Below, piece by piece: positions 50,799 through 60,650 of a DNA stretch of 64,000 bases. Source of the stretch: Legionella steigerwaltii (GTDB lineage Bacteria; Pseudomonadota; Gammaproteobacteria; Legionellales; Legionellaceae). Position 1 is the stretch's first letter. Each line of letters starts with the position of its first letter. Below the pieces are notes generated by a model. That model saw only the letters and a list, made by a program, of their open reading frames with translations, did no database searches and was not told the origin of the DNA. Position numbers and translations under genes: made by a program. The DNA lies in assembly GCF_001468065.1 (NCBI RefSeq), contig NZ_LNYZ01000001.1, positions 372,001 through 436,000 of the forward strand, read 5' to 3'.

Positions 50799-52172
50799 AT
50801 GAAAATTCAAACTGTAAATCCTGCGACGGAACAAATACTTCAAAATTATGATTGTCTTAATGTGCAGCAAGCTCATGAACGACTCAACAAAGGGCATGAG
50901 GCATTTCTGGCATGGAGAAAAACACCTTTTAGTAAGAGAAACACGTTAATGTTGCAAATGGCGCAACTTTTAAAATCAAAAGCAGACGAATTGGCGCATT
51001 TAATGGCATCTGAAATGGGTAAACCTATTACTGCAGGTAAAGCCGAAATTAATAAATGCGCCTGGTTATGTGAACATTATGCAGAACATGCAGAAGAATA
51101 TCTCGCTCCAAAAATAATCAAGACTGAGATGAAAAAAGCAAAAGTATGCCATCTGCCTCTTGGAATTGTCTTTGCAATCATGCCATGGAATTTTCCATTT
51201 TGGCAGGTTTTCCGTTTTGCTGTACCTACTCTAATGGCTGGAAATGTAGCGGTTTTGAAGCATGCGCCTATTTCAACAGGAACAGGGAACAAAATCGAAG
51301 AATTATTTTTGGAAGCAGGTTTTCCGGAGCATGTGTTTCAACATTTAATTGTTGATAATGATGGAGCGGCTAAGATTATAGAACATCCAAATGTTATTGC
51401 AGTTACCTTGACAGGTAGTGGGCGTGCTGGTAGTGCTGTAGCAAGCCATGCAGGAAAGTTTTTAAAAAAATCTGTGTTAGAACTCGGTGGAAGCGATCCT
51501 TATCTTGTTCTTGACGACGCAGATCTTGATCTGGCAGCAGAGTGTATTGTCAATTCAAGACTTAATAATTCAGGTCAAGTCTGTATTGCCGCTAAACGTA
51601 TCATTGTTTTAAAATCAGCTGAAAAAGAATTGGTACAAAAAATAACGGAGCAAGTGTCCACATTTAAAATGGGTGATCCACTTGATTCGGAAACGAAGCT
51701 TGGTCCATTAGCTCGTTCAGATCTGCGTGAAAACTTGCATATTCAAGTAGAAAAATCACTGAAACAAGGTGCTAAATTATTGCTAGGTGGTATAATTCCC
51801 GAAGGAAAAGGTTTTTATTATCCGCCAACATTGCTCACTCAGGTAACACCAGGCATGCCTGCTTTTGATGAAGAGTTATTTGGCCCTGTTATTGCGATTA
51901 TCACAGCCAATAATGAGGAAGAAGGTATTGCTTATGCAAATCAAAGCCAATATGGGCTAGGAGCAGCGGTTTTTACCCGCGATTTGGAAAGGGGAGAGCA
52001 TATAGCTACTCATGAAATAGAGGCTGGAGCCTGTTTCGTTAATGCTTTTGTGGCTTCTGATCCCAGATTACCATTTGGTGGAATAAAAGAATCCGGCTAT
52101 GGTCGTGAGCTATCGAAGGAAGGTATATTAGAATTTGTAAATACAAAAACCATAGCGATTAGTGATTCATGA
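50799..52172 (+). CDS. NAD(P)-dependent aldehyde dehydrogenase, succinate-semialdehyde type
   Basis: This is a 457-residue aldehyde dehydrogenase. The N-terminal INPATE-like start, PWNFPFWQ, GSGRAGSAVA (NAD site), catalytic Glu228 in ELGGSDP and Cys262 in SGQVCIAAKR are all intact. PTLLTQVTPGMPAFDEELFGPV and GIKESGYGRELSKEG complete the family pattern. The lack of an N-terminal extension and the length fit the short Sad/YneI type that oxidises succinate semialdehyde to succinate. It lies beside the giant glutamate dehydrogenase, in keeping with glutamate/GABA catabolism. GGAGAG precedes the ATG. Confidence 0.88.
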   Translation: MKIQTVNPATEQILQNYDCLNVQQAHERLNKGHEAFLAWRKTPFSKRNTLMLQMAQLLKSKADELAHLMASEMGKPITAGKAEINKCAWLCEHYAEHAEEYLAPKIIKTEMKKAKVCHLPLGIVFAIMPWNFPFWQVFRFAVPTLMAGNVAVLKHAPISTGTGNKIEELFLEAGFPEHVFQHLIVDNDGAAKIIEHPNVIAVTLTGSGRAGSAVASHAGKFLKKSVLELGGSDPYLVLDDADLDLAAECIVNSRLNNSGQVCIAAKRIIVLKSAEKELVQKITEQVSTFKMGDPLDSETKLGPLARSDLRENLHIQVEKSLKQGAKLLLGGIIPEGKGFYYPPTLLTQVTPGMPAFDEELFGPVIAIITANNEEEGIAYANQSQYGLGAAVFTRDLERGEHIATHEIEAGACFVNAFVASDPRLPFGGIKESGYGRELSKEGILEFVNTKTIAISDS

Positions 52173-52242
52173 TATTAGGGTTTGTTGGCTTTGACTACAG
52201 AAGTAGATGCCAACAAGCACTTAGTATAACATATTTTTTTTG

Positions 52243-52303
52243 AGCCACCCTCATTTAACTAGTATATTTACTGGCTAGGTGAGGGTGGCTGGTTATTTTT
52301 TTT
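52243..52303 (+). terminator. rho-independent terminator
   Basis: AGCCACCCTCA (52243-52253) pairs perfectly with TGAGGGTGGCT (52280-52290) and is followed by a T-rich run. It separates the aldehyde dehydrogenase gene from gdhB. Confidence 0.9.
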
Positions 52304-52356
52304 AAACAACAATTCTCGCTGTAGAGCTGAGGCAAAATCGACGAGGTAAAACAACA

Positions 52357-55300
52357 ATGTCTTATAAGTTTGAAGAGGGTAAAGATCTATTAATTGAAGC
52401 CATTGTAGATAAAATTAGAAGCTCTATGGTTGGTGAGCAAGCTGAGTTTTGCGCCGAATTTGCCAAACAGTTATATGGTACCGTAGCGATGGAGGATCTT
52501 AGTACATGGACTATCGATGATCTTTATGGTGCTGTAGTAAATTTTTGGTCTTTAATTAGTGAACGTGCACCACATGAGACGAAAATTAGAATCTATAATC
52601 CAGAATATGAACGTCATGGATGGCAAACAACGCATACTGTAATCGAAGTTATTTGTGATGATATGCCGTTTTTAGTTGACTCAATCCGATTGGTAATTCA
52701 TCGAATGGGGCTATCCTCTCATCTGACCATTCATATGGGCGGTATTCGCGTTAAAAGAGATAAAAATAATCGAGTCTGTGAGATCTTACCTCGCAATCAA
52801 ATGTTAGATGAAAAAGATGTAATTCATGAAGCGCCAATATTCATCGAAATCGATCGACAAACTGATCCTAAGGTGCTTGAAGAGTTGCATAAAGGATGTG
52901 AACGGGCTCTTGAAGATAACCGAGTTGTTTATGAAGACTGGGAAAAAATGCGCGCTGAAGTTCGAGAAGCAATTTCAGAGATTGATAAAGTATCTTCGAT
53001 ACTCGACTTGGATGAAGTGGAAGAGACCAAGGCATTCTTACATTGGATTGAAGACCATCATTTTACTTTTTTAGGGATGAGAGATTATGAGTTGGTAGAA
53101 AAAGGTAAAGAAACAGTGTTACAAGCTGTTCCAAATACCGGATTAGGACTTTTGCGTGAAAACGTCACTAAATCAATGACACGTAGTATTTCTGCGATGA
53201 CACCAGAAGTACGTGAATTTACCTTATCTCCACGTATCTTAGTGACTTCAAAAACAAATACATTAGCAAGTGTTCATCGTGATGCTTATACGGACTACAT
53301 TGGAATTAAACGATTTAATGCACAAGGAAAGGTGATTGGCGAAAGAAGAATTATCGGGCTTTATACTTCTGCTGCTTATCATACTAACCCCAAGCAAATC
53401 CCATTCTTGAGGCGTAAGGTAGCGCTCATTATGGAAAATTCCAAATTAAATCCACGCAGCCATGCAGGTAAGGTTTTGTTAAATATTCTTGAAACTTTGC
53501 CACGAGATGATTTGATTCAAGGAACAGAAGAAGAGCTTCTGGAAATTGCAATGGGTATTTTTTACATGCAAGACCGGAAGCGTATTCGTTTGTTTGCACG
53601 TGTTGACGTTTATCACCGTTTTGTTTCTTGTTTGGTATATGTCCCAAAAGACAGGGTTAATACGGAATTAAGATTGGCTATGAAGAAAATTCTTGATGAG
53701 AGTTTTAACTCTATTGAGACTACTTATTCACAGCAATTTACTGAGTCCGTTTTGGCGCGCGTTCATTTTATTATCAAAATTAATCCGAATTTGCCACTTG
53801 AATACGATTTAAAAGAAATTGAAAGAAAACTGATTGAAGCAGGTCGCTCATGGACAGATGATTTACAAACTCATTTATATGAGACTTATGGGGAAGAACA
53901 AGCAAATAGCCTCTATGCTCGTTATAAAAATGCATTTCCACTTGCTTATAGTGATGTATTTACTGCAAGGACAGCGGTCTACGACATTAAACATATCGAA
54001 TTGCTTACACCGGAACAGCCATTAGGTATTAATTTTTATAAACCATTAGATGAATCAGAAAACAGTTTTAGATTAAAAGTGTATCAACATGATACAACCA
54101 TTCCTTTATCTGATGTTTTGCCAATATTAGAAAAGCTGGGTTTACGTGCGATTAGTGAACGGCCTTATCCATTAAAATTTGAGGGTGGCAATGTCGCATG
54201 GATTAATGAATTTGCAATGCAATATAATAAACCAATTGAGTTTGATCTTGATGAAATTAAAGAATTATTCCAGAATGCGTTTGCTAAAGTTTGGTTTGGA
54301 CAAGCTGAAAATGATGGATTTAATCAGCTCGTTTTAGCGGCAGGTCTTAATTGGCGTGAAGTAGCTGTTTTGCGTACTTATGCTAAGTATTTTAAACAAA
54401 TTGGTATTACCTTCAGCCAAGACTATATGGAAATGGCGTTAAATAATAATATTGCCATTGCTAAAAAGTTAGTGAGATTATTTGAAATTCGTTGTAATCC
54501 TGTTGATGATCCTAACCGAGAAGATCGTTTTACCGATTTATCCATTGAAATATTAGGTGATCTTGATACCGTATCAAATCTTGATGAAGATAAAATAATC
54601 AGGCAGTACATTCATGCTATTAGTGCTACATTACGTACTAATTTTTATCAATTAAATAAAGATGGGCATCATAAACCTTATATTTCGCTTAAGTTAAACA
54701 GTAAGATTATTCCTGGTGTACCAAAACCGCATCCTATGTTTGAAATTTTTGTTTATTCTCCTCGTTTTGAGGGAGTTCACTTACGTTGCGGCAAGGTGGC
54801 TCGCGGTGGTTTGCGCTGGTCTGATCGCAGAGAAGATTTCCGTACAGAAATACTTGGTTTGATGAAAGCACAACAAGTAAAAAATTCAGTAATTGTACCT
54901 AGTGGCGCTAAAGGAGGTTTTGTACCTAAGCTGATCCCTGTAAATGGTACACGTGAAGAAATAATGGCTGAAGGAATAGGCTGTTATCAATTATTTATTC
55001 GTGGGCTACTCGATATTACCGATAATTACGTTGAAGGTAAGGTTGTCAAACCTGAACATGTTATCTGTTATGATGAAGATGATCCTTATCTTGTAGTTGC
55101 TGCCGATAAGGGTACAGCAACTTTTTCCGATCTTGCTAATGCTATTTCATTAGAATATGGTTTTTGGTTAGGCGACGCTTTTGCCTCAGGTGGTTCAATA
55201 GGTTATGACCATAAGAAAATGGGAATTACGGCCAAAGGTGCATGGGAGTCTGTAAAACGTCATTTCTATGAATTGGATATAGACATAGAAAATAATGATT

Positions 55301-57234
55301 TTACTGTTGTTGGTATAGGAGATATGGCAGGAGATGTCTTTGGTAATGGCATGCTGTTGTCAAAACACATCAAGTTAGTTGGTGCTTTTAACCACATTCA
55401 TATTTTTGTCGATCCAGATCCTGATGCAGAAGCCAGCTATAAAGAACGAGAGCGTTTGTTTCATTTACCTCGTTCAAATTGGACAGATTATGATAAAAAA
55501 CTTATTTCCAAGGGAGGCGGTGTATTTAATCGTAATGCTAAATCAATTCCAGTCAGTAAAGAAATGCAAGCAGTTTTCGGAATTAAACAGACAGAAATTG
55601 AGCCAAATGAGTTAATTAAAGCAATTTTGAAAGCTAAGGTGGACTTACTTTGGAGCGCGGGAATAGGAACTTATGTTAAAGCCAGCACTGAATCCAATGC
55701 GAATGTTGGTGACCGAACCAACGATGCTACACGGGTTAATGCAAAACAATTACGTTGTAAAGTTGTGGGTGAGGGCGGTAACTTAGGGTTAACACAACTG
55801 GCACGCGTTGAATACGCGATAAATGGTGGAATGGTATATACCGATTTCATTGACAACTCTGGTGGTGTTAATTGCTCTGATAAAGAAGTGAATATTAAGA
55901 TTCTACTTAATAGCATTGTTGCAGTTGGCGATTTAACCCCAAAACAACGTAATGAACTGTTAGTTGAGATGACTGATGAAGTAAGTGAATTGGTACTTCG
56001 TGACAATTTCTTACAAACACGAGCAATTAGCTTAACGGCAGCACAACCTTTACAAGCATTAGATTTGCAAAGTCGTTATATAAGCGAATTGGAGCGTTCA
56101 GGGAAAATCGACCGTAATCTAGAGTATTTACCTGATGATAAAGTCATCTTAGAACGTAAATTGATGGGCAAAGGCTTGATGCGTCCTAGTATTGCTGTAT
56201 TGATGTGTTACAGTAAAACAATTTTGAAGGAACAAATTCTGGCTTCCGGTGTTCCTGAAGAAAGTTATATGACGCAATTCTTAATTAGTTCGTTTCCTAA
56301 ACCTTTGCAAGAGCGATTTAGCAAACAAATGCAATCTCATCCATTAAGAAGGGAAATTATCGCAACTCGATTAAGTAATATCATAGTAAATGAAATGGGT
56401 TTTACTTACGTTTACAGATTGCAGGATGAAACCGGCGCTCCAGTTTCAGCAATTGTAAGAGCTTATATGATTACTCGTTCAGTGCTTAATTTGGAATCTG
56501 TTTGGAAACAAATCGAGGAGTTGGGCACCAAGGTTAGCGCTAAAAAACAAATAGAAATGATGATGCTTTATTCCAGATTGTCACGGCGCATTACACGTTG
56601 GTTCTTACGTAGTCAACGTCGATCCTTAGATATTTCGGAAGTAGTAAAACTTTATGCGCAAGGGGTTGTTGAATTAAAGATGTGCGCCCCAACTGTCTTA
56701 AATGAAGAGCGACGAGCAAAATATGAAGAACATAACCAAGAGCTTATTGATCAAGGTATTCCTCCTGCTTTAGCTCACGAGTTAACTGTAACACGAGGCT
56801 TGTTTGCAGCAACAGACATTATAGAAATCGCGCACAAGAAAAATATGAAAGTAGCTCAGGTTGCTGAAATTTATTTTGGAATAGGTGAGTTCCTGGATCT
56901 GGCTTGGATAAGAAAACAAATTATTATGCATCCAAGTGAGAATCATTGGGAATCTTTATCTAGAGAAGCTTTGCGAGACGATTTGGATTGGCAGCAACGC
57001 GAACTTACTGCCGGACTGATCAACTATGATGGAGATAATCCAGATTTTCAAGCACGTCTTGCTTCTTGGGGAGAGTCTCATCGTGCACTAATTCAGCGTT
57101 GGCGCTACATTTTGGCAGATCTAAAGGCAAGTACGGTACTGAACTACACGATGTTTTTTGTTGCAATCAGAGAGTTGTTGGATCTAACTCAAACTACTCT
57201 CCAATCCTATGCATTAGAAGAACAAGAAGCATAA
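52357..57234 (+). CDS. gdhB: NAD-specific glutamate dehydrogenase, large (180-kDa) type
   Basis: This 1625-residue GDH-180 enzyme deaminates glutamate to 2-oxoglutarate with NAD+, feeding amino-acid carbon into the TCA cycle. The catalytic part at ~780-1200 holds ARGGLRWSDRREDFRTE, KNSVIVPSGAKGGFV, GDMAGDVFGNGML, ADLLWSAGIGTYVK-like DLLWSAGIGTY and EGGNLGLTQLARVEYA. The N-terminal ~650 residues include ACT-like regulatory parts (VIEVICDDMPFLVDSIRL). The length is typical, no break is seen, and it is the longest gene in the window. Strong dependence on amino acids as fuel suits Legionella. A REP-like palindrome follows. Confidence 0.96.
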   Translation: MSYKFEEGKDLLIEAIVDKIRSSMVGEQAEFCAEFAKQLYGTVAMEDLSTWTIDDLYGAVVNFWSLISERAPHETKIRIYNPEYERHGWQTTHTVIEVICDDMPFLVDSIRLVIHRMGLSSHLTIHMGGIRVKRDKNNRVCEILPRNQMLDEKDVIHEAPIFIEIDRQTDPKVLEELHKGCERALEDNRVVYEDWEKMRAEVREAISEIDKVSSILDLDEVEETKAFLHWIEDHHFTFLGMRDYELVEKGKETVLQAVPNTGLGLLRENVTKSMTRSISAMTPEVREFTLSPRILVTSKTNTLASVHRDAYTDYIGIKRFNAQGKVIGERRIIGLYTSAAYHTNPKQIPFLRRKVALIMENSKLNPRSHAGKVLLNILETLPRDDLIQGTEEELLEIAMGIFYMQDRKRIRLFARVDVYHRFVSCLVYVPKDRVNTELRLAMKKILDESFNSIETTYSQQFTESVLARVHFIIKINPNLPLEYDLKEIERKLIEAGRSWTDDLQTHLYETYGEEQANSLYARYKNAFPLAYSDVFTARTAVYDIKHIELLTPEQPLGINFYKPLDESENSFRLKVYQHDTTIPLSDVLPILEKLGLRAISERPYPLKFEGGNVAWINEFAMQYNKPIEFDLDEIKELFQNAFAKVWFGQAENDGFNQLVLAAGLNWREVAVLRTYAKYFKQIGITFSQDYMEMALNNNIAIAKKLVRLFEIRCNPVDDPNREDRFTDLSIEILGDLDTVSNLDEDKIIRQYIHAISATLRTNFYQLNKDGHHKPYISLKLNSKIIPGVPKPHPMFEIFVYSPRFEGVHLRCGKVARGGLRWSDRREDFRTEILGLMKAQQVKNSVIVPSGAKGGFVPKLIPVNGTREEIMAEGIGCYQLFIRGLLDITDNYVEGKVVKPEHVICYDEDDPYLVVAADKGTATFSDLANAISLEYGFWLGDAFASGGSIGYDHKKMGITAKGAWESVKRHFYELDIDIENNDFTVVGIGDMAGDVFGNGMLLSKHIKLVGAFNHIHIFVDPDPDAEASYKERERLFHLPRSNWTDYDKKLISKGGGVFNRNAKSIPVSKEMQAVFGIKQTEIEPNELIKAILKAKVDLLWSAGIGTYVKASTESNANVGDRTNDATRVNAKQLRCKVVGEGGNLGLTQLARVEYAINGGMVYTDFIDNSGGVNCSDKEVNIKILLNSIVAVGDLTPKQRNELLVEMTDEVSELVLRDNFLQTRAISLTAAQPLQALDLQSRYISELERSGKIDRNLEYLPDDKVILERKLMGKGLMRPSIAVLMCYSKTILKEQILASGVPEESYMTQFLISSFPKPLQERFSKQMQSHPLRREIIATRLSNIIVNEMGFTYVYRLQDETGAPVSAIVRAYMITRSVLNLESVWKQIEELGTKVSAKKQIEMMMLYSRLSRRITRWFLRSQRRSLDISEVVKLYAQGVVELKMCAPTVLNEERRAKYEEHNQELIDQGIPPALAHELTVTRGLFAATDIIEIAHKKNMKVAQVAEIYFGIGEFLDLAWIRKQIIMHPSENHWESLSREALRDDLDWQQRELTAGLINYDGDNPDFQARLASWGESHRALIQRWRYILADLKASTVLNYTMFFVAIRELLDLTQTTLQSYALEEQEA

Positions 57235-57260
57235 TATTAATGTGTAGCTGACGAAGAACA

Positions 57261-57346
57261 TGTGTAGCCTGGGTGCAGCGCAGCGGAACCCGGGGTTTCT
57301 TGACAACAGATTCCCGGGTTCCGCTGCGCTGCACCCGGGCTACACA
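57261..57346. repeat. REP-like inverted repeat, copy 2
   Basis: TGTGTAGCCTGGGTGCAGCG... (57261-57295) and its near-complement (57313-57346) form a ~34-bp stem with a 17-base loop. The arms are nearly identical to copy 1 after fadJ. It lies between the convergent gdhB and ygfZ. Confidence 0.88.
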
Positions 57347-57347
57347 A

Positions 57348-58349
57348 TTAGATAGGTTCTGGTAATATAATGGAGGAGACGTCTATCAAATCTACTGACT
57401 GATTATGCCCTTCAAGAAACACAGTTCGATTCGCTTCTTTTAATATACTTGCTGCGATTAAATAATGCTCAGGTCCAAGAATAGAGAAGTCAATCAATTC
57501 ACCGACTTCTGTTCCTTCAGATTGATTTAGTATTTTTTGTCCTGAATAGATTTTTTGCTCTGTTTTAATTTCATAAATTTTCATTTGGTGTTTTAAAGTC
57601 GCTTTGTAATGCATTCGAGCAATAATTTCTTGTCCCTTATAGCAACCTTTATTGAAACTAATGTATGGGGTCTGTTGTAAATCAAGTCTATGAGGTAAAA
57701 ATAGACCTCTAGACTCAGGATAAATCTCTATTTGTCTTTGATACAGTCTTAAAGTGTGCCAGGTTAAAGAGCCAAGAAATTGCTCTCTGTCTATAAAGCG
57801 TTGCTTTATCTCATCGGCATCATCAGTTAAGGCGAGAAAAATATAGAACCCATGGCCTAAATGATAAAAGCAAGAACGAGCATTATATGTTTGGGAATAA
57901 AGCGCGCTTGGGAAGAACTCGGTGTCAGGAATTATATCTTTTTGATTTTGTAAGTAAAATCCAAAGACATTAAAACCAGTTTTTATTTTGAGTGAAACAC
58001 GAGAGAGCAAAGCATATTTATTTAATGAATTTATAGATGCTTCTTGTAAATCATTAGGAAGAATTAACTTAATACCTTGCCAATTGATGACATCCATTAA
58101 AGCAAGAATCCGTCCTTTAAGATTACACTGAGCGCCTTGGGCCATTTGTATGTCGGATATGGACAGTAAGTCACAAGTTAATTGTCCTTGCAGAAAATCA
58201 ATGGCTTTATCCCCTACAACATCAATAACACCCAGGTAGGATAAATCAAATAAATAATTGTTTTGTGGTAAAAGTATTAACTCTTTCTCTAAGTCTTTGA
58301 AGGTTGTTAATACTCTGCTATTAACAAGATGTGTAAGAATTTTACTCAT
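57348..58349 (-). CDS. ygfZ: folate-dependent protein YgfZ (Fe-S cluster/tRNA modification)
   Basis: This 333-residue COG0354 protein supports MiaB-type tRNA modification and Fe-S enzyme repair in a folate-dependent way. The family signature K-G-C-Y-x-G-Q-E is present as FNKGCYKGQEIIARMHYKAT with its Cys. The N-terminal GDKAIDFLQGQLTCDL and AQGAQCNLKGRILAL also match. ATG at 58349 (MSKILTHL) is preferred; an upstream in-frame ATG at 58442 would add 31 residues with no family match. It faces the divergent sdhE-ygfX pair, the same neighbourhood as in E. coli. Confidence 0.88.
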   Translation of the reverse strand: MSKILTHLVNSRVLTTFKDLEKELILLPQNNYLFDLSYLGVIDVVGDKAIDFLQGQLTCDLLSISDIQMAQGAQCNLKGRILALMDVINWQGIKLILPNDLQEASINSLNKYALLSRVSLKIKTGFNVFGFYLQNQKDIIPDTEFFPSALYSQTYNARSCFYHLGHGFYIFLALTDDADEIKQRFIDREQFLGSLTWHTLRLYQRQIEIYPESRGLFLPHRLDLQQTPYISFNKGCYKGQEIIARMHYKATLKHQMKIYEIKTEQKIYSGQKILNQSEGTEVGELIDFSILGPEHYLIAASILKEANRTVFLEGHNQSVDLIDVSSIILPEPI

Positions 58350-58590
58350 TATTACTAACCCGAAATAAGCAGTTACTTTCAACAACGAATAACTGTCAAA
58401 TTGAAATTTTGGAGAGTGTATCTGATTTTTTAAACGCTCCATAGTAGGGGCTGTTTACAATTATACTATTTTGGCTCAATCTAGCGAATTGTAAAAGTCC
58501 TTAGTGTTGAAAATATAAGATTTAATGATTTCCGTTTATAAAGCCACTAGTGTATTATTTGCCCGTACCTCATTCGTAAAGAGACATCCC

Positions 58591-58836
58591 ATGCTAGATA
58601 CCAAAGAAAAAGCAAGATTTGAATGGCACTGCCGCCGTGGTATGTTGGAATTGGATCTAATTTTACACCGTTTTCTTGAACAAAAACTTGAGTGTTTGTC
58701 GCCACAAGAACTCGATGCCTTTAACTCATTATTAAGTTGTACTGACCCAGAATTGTTTGCCTGGCTGATGGGGCATGAAGAACCTCAAGATAAAGAGCTT
58801 AAAAAAATTGTCACTATTATACGAAATAGCAATTGA
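58591..58836 (+). CDS. sdhE: succinate dehydrogenase flavinylation factor SdhE
   Basis: This 81-residue protein of the SdhE/Sdh5 (DUF339) family is needed for covalent FAD attachment to succinate dehydrogenase. The RGxxE motif that contacts the flavoprotein is CRRGMLELDLILHRF. FEWHCRRG, LTCxDPELFxWL-like SCTDPELFAWLMG and the acidic C-terminus agree. ATG at 58591 (MLDTKEKARF) is the right start; the frame runs open 22 codons upstream. It overlaps ygfX by 62 bases if that gene starts at its first ATG. Confidence 0.92.
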   Translation: MLDTKEKARFEWHCRRGMLELDLILHRFLEQKLECLSPQELDAFNSLLSCTDPELFAWLMGHEEPQDKELKKIVTIIRNSN

Positions 58837-59218
58837 ACCAGGAAAGTCAAAGACTTATTTGCGTTTCACTTTAGTAGTTTATCTCATTACAGTTGCTTTA
58901 ATTTTCTATTCATCAGTATATCTTTTTATCAAAGCAATTTTACTCGGCTTTATTGTTGTTTTGCTAAAAAAGGATTGGTCTAAACAAAACCCATGTTCTT
59001 CAATTAGGAAAATTCACTTTACAGGCAACGGATGGGTTTTGGAACCAACTCTGGGTAACAAAAAAACTTATGTTCAAGCAACTATCCTGATTCACAATCC
59101 TTTTTTTCTGCTCATTGAATTTAAAAGCTACAGTCAAAAAAAGCATCTCGTTTTATTTCTTGATCAGATTACAAACAATCAATTGCGGTTATTATTTCTT
59201 AAAACACATCAAAAATAG
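58775..59218 (+). CDS. ygfX: YgfX/CptA-like membrane protein
   Basis: This is a YgfX (CptA)-type protein of up to 147 residues. Two membrane spans (YLRFTLVVYLITVALIFYSS, YLFIKAILLGFIVVLL) follow a short IAIEPGKSKTYLRF that matches the IxLxPSRxL start of the family. A beta-rich cytosolic tail follows (NGWVLEPTLGNKKTYVQATI; HLVLFLDQ). In E. coli it was described as a cytoskeleton-targeting toxin paired with SdhE, a claim that is debated. The ATG at 58775 makes a long overlap with sdhE, so a start nearer 58805-58820, perhaps TTG, is possible. Confidence 0.8.
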   Translation: MKNLKIKSLKKLSLLYEIAIEPGKSKTYLRFTLVVYLITVALIFYSSVYLFIKAILLGFIVVLLKKDWSKQNPCSSIRKIHFTGNGWVLEPTLGNKKTYVQATILIHNPFFLLIEFKSYSQKKHLVLFLDQITNNQLRLLFLKTHQK

Positions 59219-59283
59219 TATATAATTATACATGTGGTATAAATAAAGATCAGTCATTCATATAATGGAATTATGAGGAAGTG

Positions 59284-59838
59284 ATGAATAAAGAAGCTTC
59301 TTATAGTGATGAGGACTTGATTAATTTGGCTAGACAGGGGAGCATGGAAGCTTATAATCTGTTGTTGTCACGGTATAATAATAAAATACAGCAAATTATT
59401 CACTTACATATTCAAGATCGAGCGAATGTTAGTGATCTGGCTCAAGAAGTATTAATTAAAGTTTATCGCTATTTACATTATTTTAATGAGAAAAGCCAAT
59501 TCTCAACCTGGTTGTATCGTATTACACAGAATACAATCAAAAATCATTATCGTTCAGCTCACTTACGTACGGATATGGAAGCTGAATATGCAGATAATTA
59601 TTATCCGTCGGTTCAATTATCTCCTGAATATTTATTAATGAATATCGAGTTTGGTGAGCAATTGGAAAACATACTTTCTACTTTATCTGAAGAATTACGT
59701 CTTTGTTATGGAATGCATATCCTTGATGGTCAATCTTATGAAGACATTGCAAAAAAAATGGATTGCCCCATTGGAACAGTACGATCTCGTATTTTTAGAG
59801 CTCGTAAATTGGTCATGGCATCAATAGATCAATTGTAG
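59284..59838 (+). CDS. rpoE: ECF sigma factor, RpoE-like
   Basis: This is a group IV (extracytoplasmic function) sigma factor of 184 residues. Region 2 spans ~15-80 with DLAQEVLIKVYRYLHYFN and FSTWLYRITQNTIKNHYRS. Region 4 spans ~125-178 with LSEELRLCYGMHILDGQSYE and DIAKKMDCPIGTVRSRIFRA, containing the helix-turn-helix. It most resembles RpoE, which answers envelope stress. GAGGA lies before the ATG at 59284; a GTG one codon earlier is less likely. No RseA-type anti-sigma gene follows; instead two paralogous membrane proteins do. Confidence 0.9.
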   Translation: MNKEASYSDEDLINLARQGSMEAYNLLLSRYNNKIQQIIHLHIQDRANVSDLAQEVLIKVYRYLHYFNEKSQFSTWLYRITQNTIKNHYRSAHLRTDMEAEYADNYYPSVQLSPEYLLMNIEFGEQLENILSTLSEELRLCYGMHILDGQSYEDIAKKMDCPIGTVRSRIFRARKLVMASIDQL

Positions 59839-59855
59839 TCATTTTTTTCCGCTTA

Positions 59856-59871
59856 CAATTATGATATAAAA
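59856..59871 (+). promoter_or_regulatory. duplicated upstream element, copy 1
   Basis: CAATTATGATATAAAA lies 61 bases before the first tandem membrane-protein gene. The same 16 bases recur at 60580-60595 before the second, which points to a duplicated promoter. Confidence 0.5.
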
Positions 59872-59931
59872 TAATTTTTGATTATTTTATAATCAGTTAT
59901 CTTTATAAAAATATTTTTACAGAGCTCTTTT

Positions 59932-60540
59932 ATGCCTAATTCTTTAGAAGAACGGTTAGTTAGTTGTCATAATAAGCTTTTACGACTTTATGAAGAAAAT
60001 GAACCTGAACCAATACTTTTACAACATTTAAACGATGTTGATACGTACTACAATACTTCATTCAATAAATCAATTTATGCTCGTAAAACCATTGTAGAAA
60101 GTTATGAATGGTTTGTTGATAATCTGATTAAAGTTAAAAACGGCGGACTTTCTGCAGATAAAGCATTAAAAATGATTCAAGATCAGACCTTTAATCGAAA
60201 ATTAGGCATTGCTTTTTATAATATAGTCAAAACGCTGGAAACAACTTTCTGGGCAGCAGCAAGCTCCATTTTTTTTCTTTGTGCTACTACGATTACCGCT
60301 CCAAACGCATTACTAGGTTTTGGCTTAACAATTATTGCAGCTGCGCTACTGATTAAATCAATCAGTAATTTTTTGCAGTGTATTGATGACTTTAAATCAT
60401 ATACTCGATTAAATGATGAAGATGAGAGAGAGCGATATTTAGTAACTTTTTTTAAACCTCAAAATTCTGCCGCATCGGGTTCAAGAATGGAAATTTTTGA
60501 TGAACAAATTACTGAAAGCATAACTTTAGCAGTACAGTAA
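59932..60540 (+). CDS. tandem paralogue 1, two-span protein (DUF5638-like)
   Basis: This 202-residue protein is paralogous to the next gene. Both start MxNxLEERL, have a helical cytosolic N-half (YESYEWFVDNLIKVKNG-like VESYEWFVDNLIKVKNGG) and two membrane spans (TTFWAAASSIFFLCATTIT, LGFGLTIIAAALLIKSISNF). Both also have FLxCIDxFKS and LVTFFKPQ. They recall a Legionella-specific family (DUF5638, from memory). The function is unknown. Being placed directly after rpoE with a conserved upstream element suggests stress control. A Dot/Icm role is possible but unproven. Confidence 0.65.
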   Translation: MPNSLEERLVSCHNKLLRLYEENEPEPILLQHLNDVDTYYNTSFNKSIYARKTIVESYEWFVDNLIKVKNGGLSADKALKMIQDQTFNRKLGIAFYNIVKTLETTFWAAASSIFFLCATTITAPNALLGFGLTIIAAALLIKSISNFLQCIDDFKSYTRLNDEDERERYLVTFFKPQNSAASGSRMEIFDEQITESITLAVQ

Positions 60541-60579
60541 ACTGAGAGGGTAAAGTTACATTATCTTTAATCGTCCATT

Positions 60580-60595
60580 CAATTATGATATAAAA
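60580..60595 (+). promoter_or_regulatory. duplicated upstream element, copy 2
   Basis: This is identical over 16 bases to 59856-59871 and lies 56 bases before its gene. Confidence 0.5.
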
Positions 60596-60650
60596 CAAGT
60601 GATTACTTGCTAATCAATATAACTGCTATTTCTTTTACTAGGGAAGAATT

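Noticed and set aside
52181-52217. Hairpin TTTGTTGGC/GCCAACAAG after the aldehyde dehydrogenase
   Set aside because: It has no T-run, and a much better terminator lies 26 bases later.
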